DNA from: Chlorops oryzae
Taxonomy: Eukaryota > Arthropoda > Insecta > Diptera > Chloropidae
Assembly (NCBI GenBank): GCA_020466095.1
Contig: CM035807.1
Span: 108,330,906 to 108,394,905, forward strand
Length of the DNA: 64,000 nucleotides
Direction: 5' to 3'
A program made the position numbers and the translations under genes. Numbering within the stretch: the first letter of the stretch is position 1; each line of letters begins with the position of its first letter. Under the pieces are notes generated by a model that did not search any database, was not told the DNA's origin, and saw nothing but the letters and a program-made list of their open reading frames with translations. Below, in pieces: positions 60,143 to 64,000 of this stretch.

Positions 60143-60214
60143 AATAAAACATCCATGCCCAAGCTGGGAGTTGAACCCAAAGCCTCTCGCATAGTAAGTT
60201 GGCATCTCAACCAA
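60143..60214 (-). mobile_element. tRNA-derived SINE head (minus strand)
   Basis: Reverse complement: GGTTGAGATGCCAACTTAC then GGGTTCAACTCCCAGC, homologous to the SINE head at 7700-7760. Confidence 0.55.
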
Positions 60215-62206
60215 CCCAAAAAATTTTAAAAAGAAGCACCTATGCCTTGCACAGAAGCACGATTCCCGAACATTTGTGGTAGTTCTTATAACATGGCAGA
60301 TAAGTATACAAAATAAAGGCCATCACTAGAAGAAACTCATCGTTGAGGGATACATATGTCTTGAAAAAACTCCTAATAATGAAGGATTCCTACTTGGGTT
60401 TCAGTAAAAATCTACCTTCAATCATGAGGAATTGATTGCATTAAATGCGAACGAAAAACTTTCCGGAAGCGCGTTGGGACTCCCAATTTCAATCAGAAGC
60501 GATTTGCCTAAAAAACCTTCCCCTTTTGAAGTTTTGGAAGAGTGCACTTTTTTTCCTTTACTGGAAATTCAATTACAAACTAAAATTGATTTTCGCAGTT
60601 TCCTTTCATCATAAAATGCAAAAACAAAAATAAATAAAACATTCTGGAGCCGTTACTTTTTTCGAATGCAAAAGGCGTCGTTTTACATTTGCGTGCTGAG
60701 GAAGCCGGAAGCGCAACGGAGACAGCAATGAAGCAAAAAGTGGGGTCAATAAGCGCACAAAAAAAAAAAACGACGCCAACACGAATGCAATTTAAAAGCG
60801 CGACGAATTCTGCTGAATTTAAATGAGGAAAAACGAGAACAAGAAACCGAAACAGAAACAAAAACAAACAAACAAGCAAGCAAGAAGAAATCTGAGCATT
60901 CATCAATGAAAAAATGGAGCTTCACATGCCGGCTGCTGCGGATATTCTCCGCCCTCAGCTCTTTGCACACGGTCGGGTCGGCCCATTCATTTGCATTTCA
61001 TCAATTAAAATCGTAGAATGCAACTTTTTTTTGCATGTGTTAAATGTTGGAGCTGAACAGACTTTACGTTGTTGTAGTGGTAATAGTGATGCTTTGTATT
61101 TTCTTGTTATTCTTTTTGTTGTTGCTGTTGTAATTCTTGTAGTGATGCCGGGGCGAGCAGCGTGCATGTGTGTGCACTGCATTAAGATGCAAAAATAAAA
61201 CTGAATGAATTCTCTCATAGCAGACAAAAGAAAGACAAAACTTCGCTCACGCACAAAGTAAAGTAAAGAATGAAAGAAAGAAATTAAAGAAAGAAAGAAT
61301 TAACAAAATGAAAGGAAAGGAACAAAGCCAGAATGCAAATTGTGGGAGAAAAGCAAAAAAAAAACACGCATTTCGACGCAATGGAATGCGTTCATATTCA
61401 TTAATATGGAAATGCAACAGAAAGCTAAGAAAACAACGCCAACAACAACAACAAGAACAGTTACAACAATACATAGAGAGAAAAAACAGCGCACTAGCGA
61501 CTAACGGAAGTTGAATTTACAAACGGATGAACGGTTAACATTGTGTTGCTGTTTTCATGTTACACGAGTGGGAGGAAAAAGCGATTAACTGCACATAAAG
61601 TCAATATAACTGGTACCACTAGGTAGGATGTCACAAAAATGAACTCCAAAATTGTCTAGAATTTAAATTGGTCCAAAGATCATGACGATCTAGTTTTGAC
61701 CCAGTTTTTTTCTGCCAATCTTACTAGAGAAATCGGTTTAACATGTCAGGTACATTTGAACGAAATCCTTATCCGGTATTAAGAAGAATTAACCAAAAAT
61801 CGACTTGATGTCGTTGAATGAGTGAAAAGGAGATCCTAGGAAATATTAGCAATCGCATTATACACATGATAATGTATATCCCTTGATGATCAACAGAAAC
61901 ACATTAAGATTTAGAAAGATTAGAATAGAATCGAACCGAATTCTACGTTTACCTAGATAAAATGTACAATCGCTCTTAAAATGCGATATCGTATAATGCG
62001 GTAGTTATAGAAGATTTTCTACTGTATTTGAGAAAAATGATGCATGGAAAAAGTCTTTAGGGTGACCGGAAGTTTCTGAAAACGTTTTTATTCCCTACAT
62101 AGATAAAATTTAAATGCGAAAATTAGGCTGTTGCCCAAGGGGGCAAAATCGCAACTGCCTAGGGCGGCAAATTGTCTTAATTGTCATACCATGATATAAT
62201 AATATA
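60215..62206. other. Non-coding spacer
   Basis: CA/CAA-rich and GAAA-rich DNA. No coding frame could be supported. Confidence 0.35.
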
Positions 62207-62387
62207 CAGTAAAGATCGGTTATAACGATACTGCTTAAACGATTATCGGTTATAGCGATGACATTTTTGGTAAAGTTGGTTCGCTATTCTAATTCTTCTT
62301 AATTCTGTTACCGGAATAGCGAATAATTCGGTTATACGAAATTGATTTTATGCTGGTCCCTTCGACTCGTATAAACCGATTTCACTG
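62207..62387. mobile_element. pogo-like MITE, copy 2 (181 bp)
   Basis: CAGTAAAGATCGGTTATAAC at the left and AACCGATTTCACTG at the right. The TA target duplication is exact (62205-62206 and 62388-62389). Confidence 0.75.
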
Positions 62388-62904
62388 TACAATGACTATA
62401 CCATGCTATATGGACTTTAACACTCTTGTACCTGTGTAAGATTACTATTTGATGACATCTATGCACCCTTCTACTAAATCGGCACAATTCAAAATTTCGC
62501 ATTTCTCGAAAATCATTCAATTCCTCTTGACTCTAAGGAGAAATACAATTTTTTCTAAACTAATATTACTCTTAATCGTCTGCTGCCATCAGTTAATATA
62601 AGCGTTAATTCTCTATTTGTTGGGTTTCTTACAGAAAAATTCAATCGTACATAAAAAAATTTATTAATAAAATTTTGAATTGTGTCGATTTATTAGCAAG
62701 GGTGCGATTTCTCTTCTTCTCACTTATCTCAGTCAATTTGATACCCAAGCACAAGAACATGAAATATATTAAATAAATCAAAAAATTTGTTTTTAAATAA
62801 AACTACCAACTACAGTTAAGTAAACAATAAAGTCATAAGCATGTGGTTGTTTAAAAAAATAGCTAATACGAATCTTTATAAAGCTCTTACTTGTGGTTAT
62901 TGTT
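62388..62904. other. 3' flank of the ankyrin-repeat gene
   Basis: AT-rich. On the minus strand it would hold the 3' UTR of the gene ending at 62905. Several TTTATT motifs (AATAAA on that strand) lie at 62658-62700 and 62775-62800. Confidence 0.4.
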
Positions 62905-63368
62905 TCACAGTGATAATATTGCGCTCATATATTGTTCCAGGACAGCTTGAGCTAGATTTGAGCCATTTTCAACCGCCAATGAATATGCAGTTTTGCCGTT
63001 TTCATTCGATGCCGTCATGTCTGGGTCTTTTGCTAAAATTTCATTGCACGTATGTGGATGATTTCCAGCTGCAGCATACATTAGAGCCGTATTTCCAACA
63101 ATGTCCATGTGAGATGCTTTTGCACCGTTATCCAGCAACAGGCGCACAACTTCATGATGACCTCCGCATGCAGCCAAGAGCAATGGCGTGACTAGCTCTT
63201 CGGCTTCGGCATTCGGATTAGCTCCAGCATCTAATAGAATTTTAACTGTTGTGATTTGCCCATAGTAAGCAGCCCAATGCAGCGGCGTAAAGCTGTTCTC
63301 GTCCTTAAAGTCAATCCCTTCGTTTCTTTGAGCGATTTCTTCACGTATTTGCTCCTCTGTGATTTCAC
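62905..63368 (-). CDS. Ankyrin-repeat protein, last exon (partial gene)
   Basis: The exon starts after the acceptor TTTCAG (AG at 63370-63369) and runs to TGA 62907-62905, about 154 residues. Four ankyrin repeats are visible: NSFTPLHWAAYYGQ, VTPLLLAACGGHHEVVRLLL, GNTALMYAAAGNHPHTCNEI and NGKTAYSLAVENGSN, followed by a short tail ending SAILSL. The repeat spacing and the ending after the last repeat resemble the RFXANK/ANKRA2 ankyrin domain; this is an inference from layout, not a firm orthology. The exon opens in phase 1 (two bases complete a codon). Earlier exons lie upstream (higher coordinates), and none was found before the window ends. Confidence 0.82.
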
Positions 63369-63370
63369 CT

Positions 63371-63727
63371 GAAACGGGTAACGATCGGCCTTATTTTATA
63401 TATACAATATTTTCAAGGGAAGTGCAGAAAAAATAACCCTCTTGCTGGCCAGGTTCGTTTCGCCTGCCATGAAATAGGGTATATAAATTTTTAACTGACC
63501 AATCCATTGCCATTTCAAGGAACAAGTTTAATTTAAAATGACCGAATGATTTCAAATCTTCAATCAGCTTTAGGGGGTAGCGTCAAGTTTAGGAGATGTA
63601 GCTCAATATTCCTAATTACTTACAATTATTTTGACCGCTTCAGTTGTCAGATATCTGTTAATGCAGGAGGTTTTAAATTGATAGGGGGCGACGGGGAATG
63701 CTCGATTGCACTGGCTGCCCTCTCCAA
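63371..63727 (-). other. Intron of the ankyrin-repeat gene
   Basis: Lies directly upstream of the acceptor at 63369. AT-rich, with no exon seen. Confidence 0.45.
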
Positions 63728-64000
63728 GACCGCTGTTCTCACGCTCTCTGTCCCTCTCCCTCTCTCTCTATCATCCTTCCCTGTCCTTATATTTCTCTTC
63801 ATTCTCTCTCTCTCCTACTCTCTTTCTCACTTTCTCTCTCTCCCCTCTCTTCTCACTTTCTCTCTCCCCCCTCTCCTTTCTCTCTCCTCTCTTCTATCAT
63901 CCTTCTCTTCTCTCTCCCCCTCTCTATCTATCACTCACTCTCTCTCTCTCTCCCCCTCTCTATCTATCCATCACTCTCTCTCTTTCTCTCTCCCCCTCTC
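63728..64000. repeat. CT-rich tract at the window edge
   Basis: Interrupted TCTCTCTC/CCCCTCTC array similar in style to 45335-46085. It continues past the window. Confidence 0.8.

Noticed and set aside
1..64000. CRISPR arrays, operons, bacterial promoters or terminators
   Set aside because: The window is eukaryotic; the repeats lack regular repeat-spacer structure.

Overview
This window is nuclear DNA from a higher fly (Brachycera), probably outside Drosophila. The genes have short introns with GT..AG ends, and the DNA is AT-rich with many microsatellites and small transposon remnants. The gene content matches D. melanogaster region 37F: ref(2)P, a cluster of cytochrome b561 paralogues, spitz (spi), and the mir-2a/mir-2b cluster next to spi. 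A tephritid-type fly would fit, but the species cannot be told from this window.

Layout. 1-930: the 3' end of ref(2)P (p62/sequestosome), plus strand. 1.5-4.1 kb: mobile-element remnants. 4.26-5.84 kb: cytochrome b561 gene A (minus strand, three exons). 6.2-7.4 kb: a decayed mariner element. 7.7-11.5 kb: SINE-like repeats, a LINE tail split by a P-element-like MITE, and other repeats. 11.95-13.95 kb: cytochrome b561 gene B (plus). 17.06-20.63 kb: gene C (plus). 21.04-21.29 kb: a lone first exon of a fourth paralogue, D. 22.8-25.5 kb: a tandem array of about 715-bp inverted-repeat units. 26.84-27.65 kb: spi coding region (minus). 30.07-30.93 kb: three miR-2 hairpins on the spi strand. 31-62 kb: a large stretch with no recognisable protein gene. 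It is rich in simple repeats and MITEs and may be the spi 5' intron or regulatory domain plus intergenic DNA. 62.9-63.37 kb: the last visible exon of an ankyrin-repeat gene (minus).

The genes do not form one pathway. ref(2)P is a selective autophagy receptor. The b561 proteins are predicted transmembrane ascorbate-dependent reductases. Spitz is the TGF-alpha-like EGFR ligand. The miR-2 hairpins probably come from the spi primary transcript.

Main points for a second look: (1) spi has three consecutive in-frame TGA codons, followed by an 81-codon open frame that ends in a Spitz-like C-terminus, so either stop readthrough or a tiny weak-donor intron is implied. (2) Two 232-bp elements with 31-bp CATGAT... 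ends and 8-bp target duplications look like P-superfamily MITEs. (3) The b561 cluster has an identical exon design in each member, and the fourth copy is cut off beside the inverted-repeat array.
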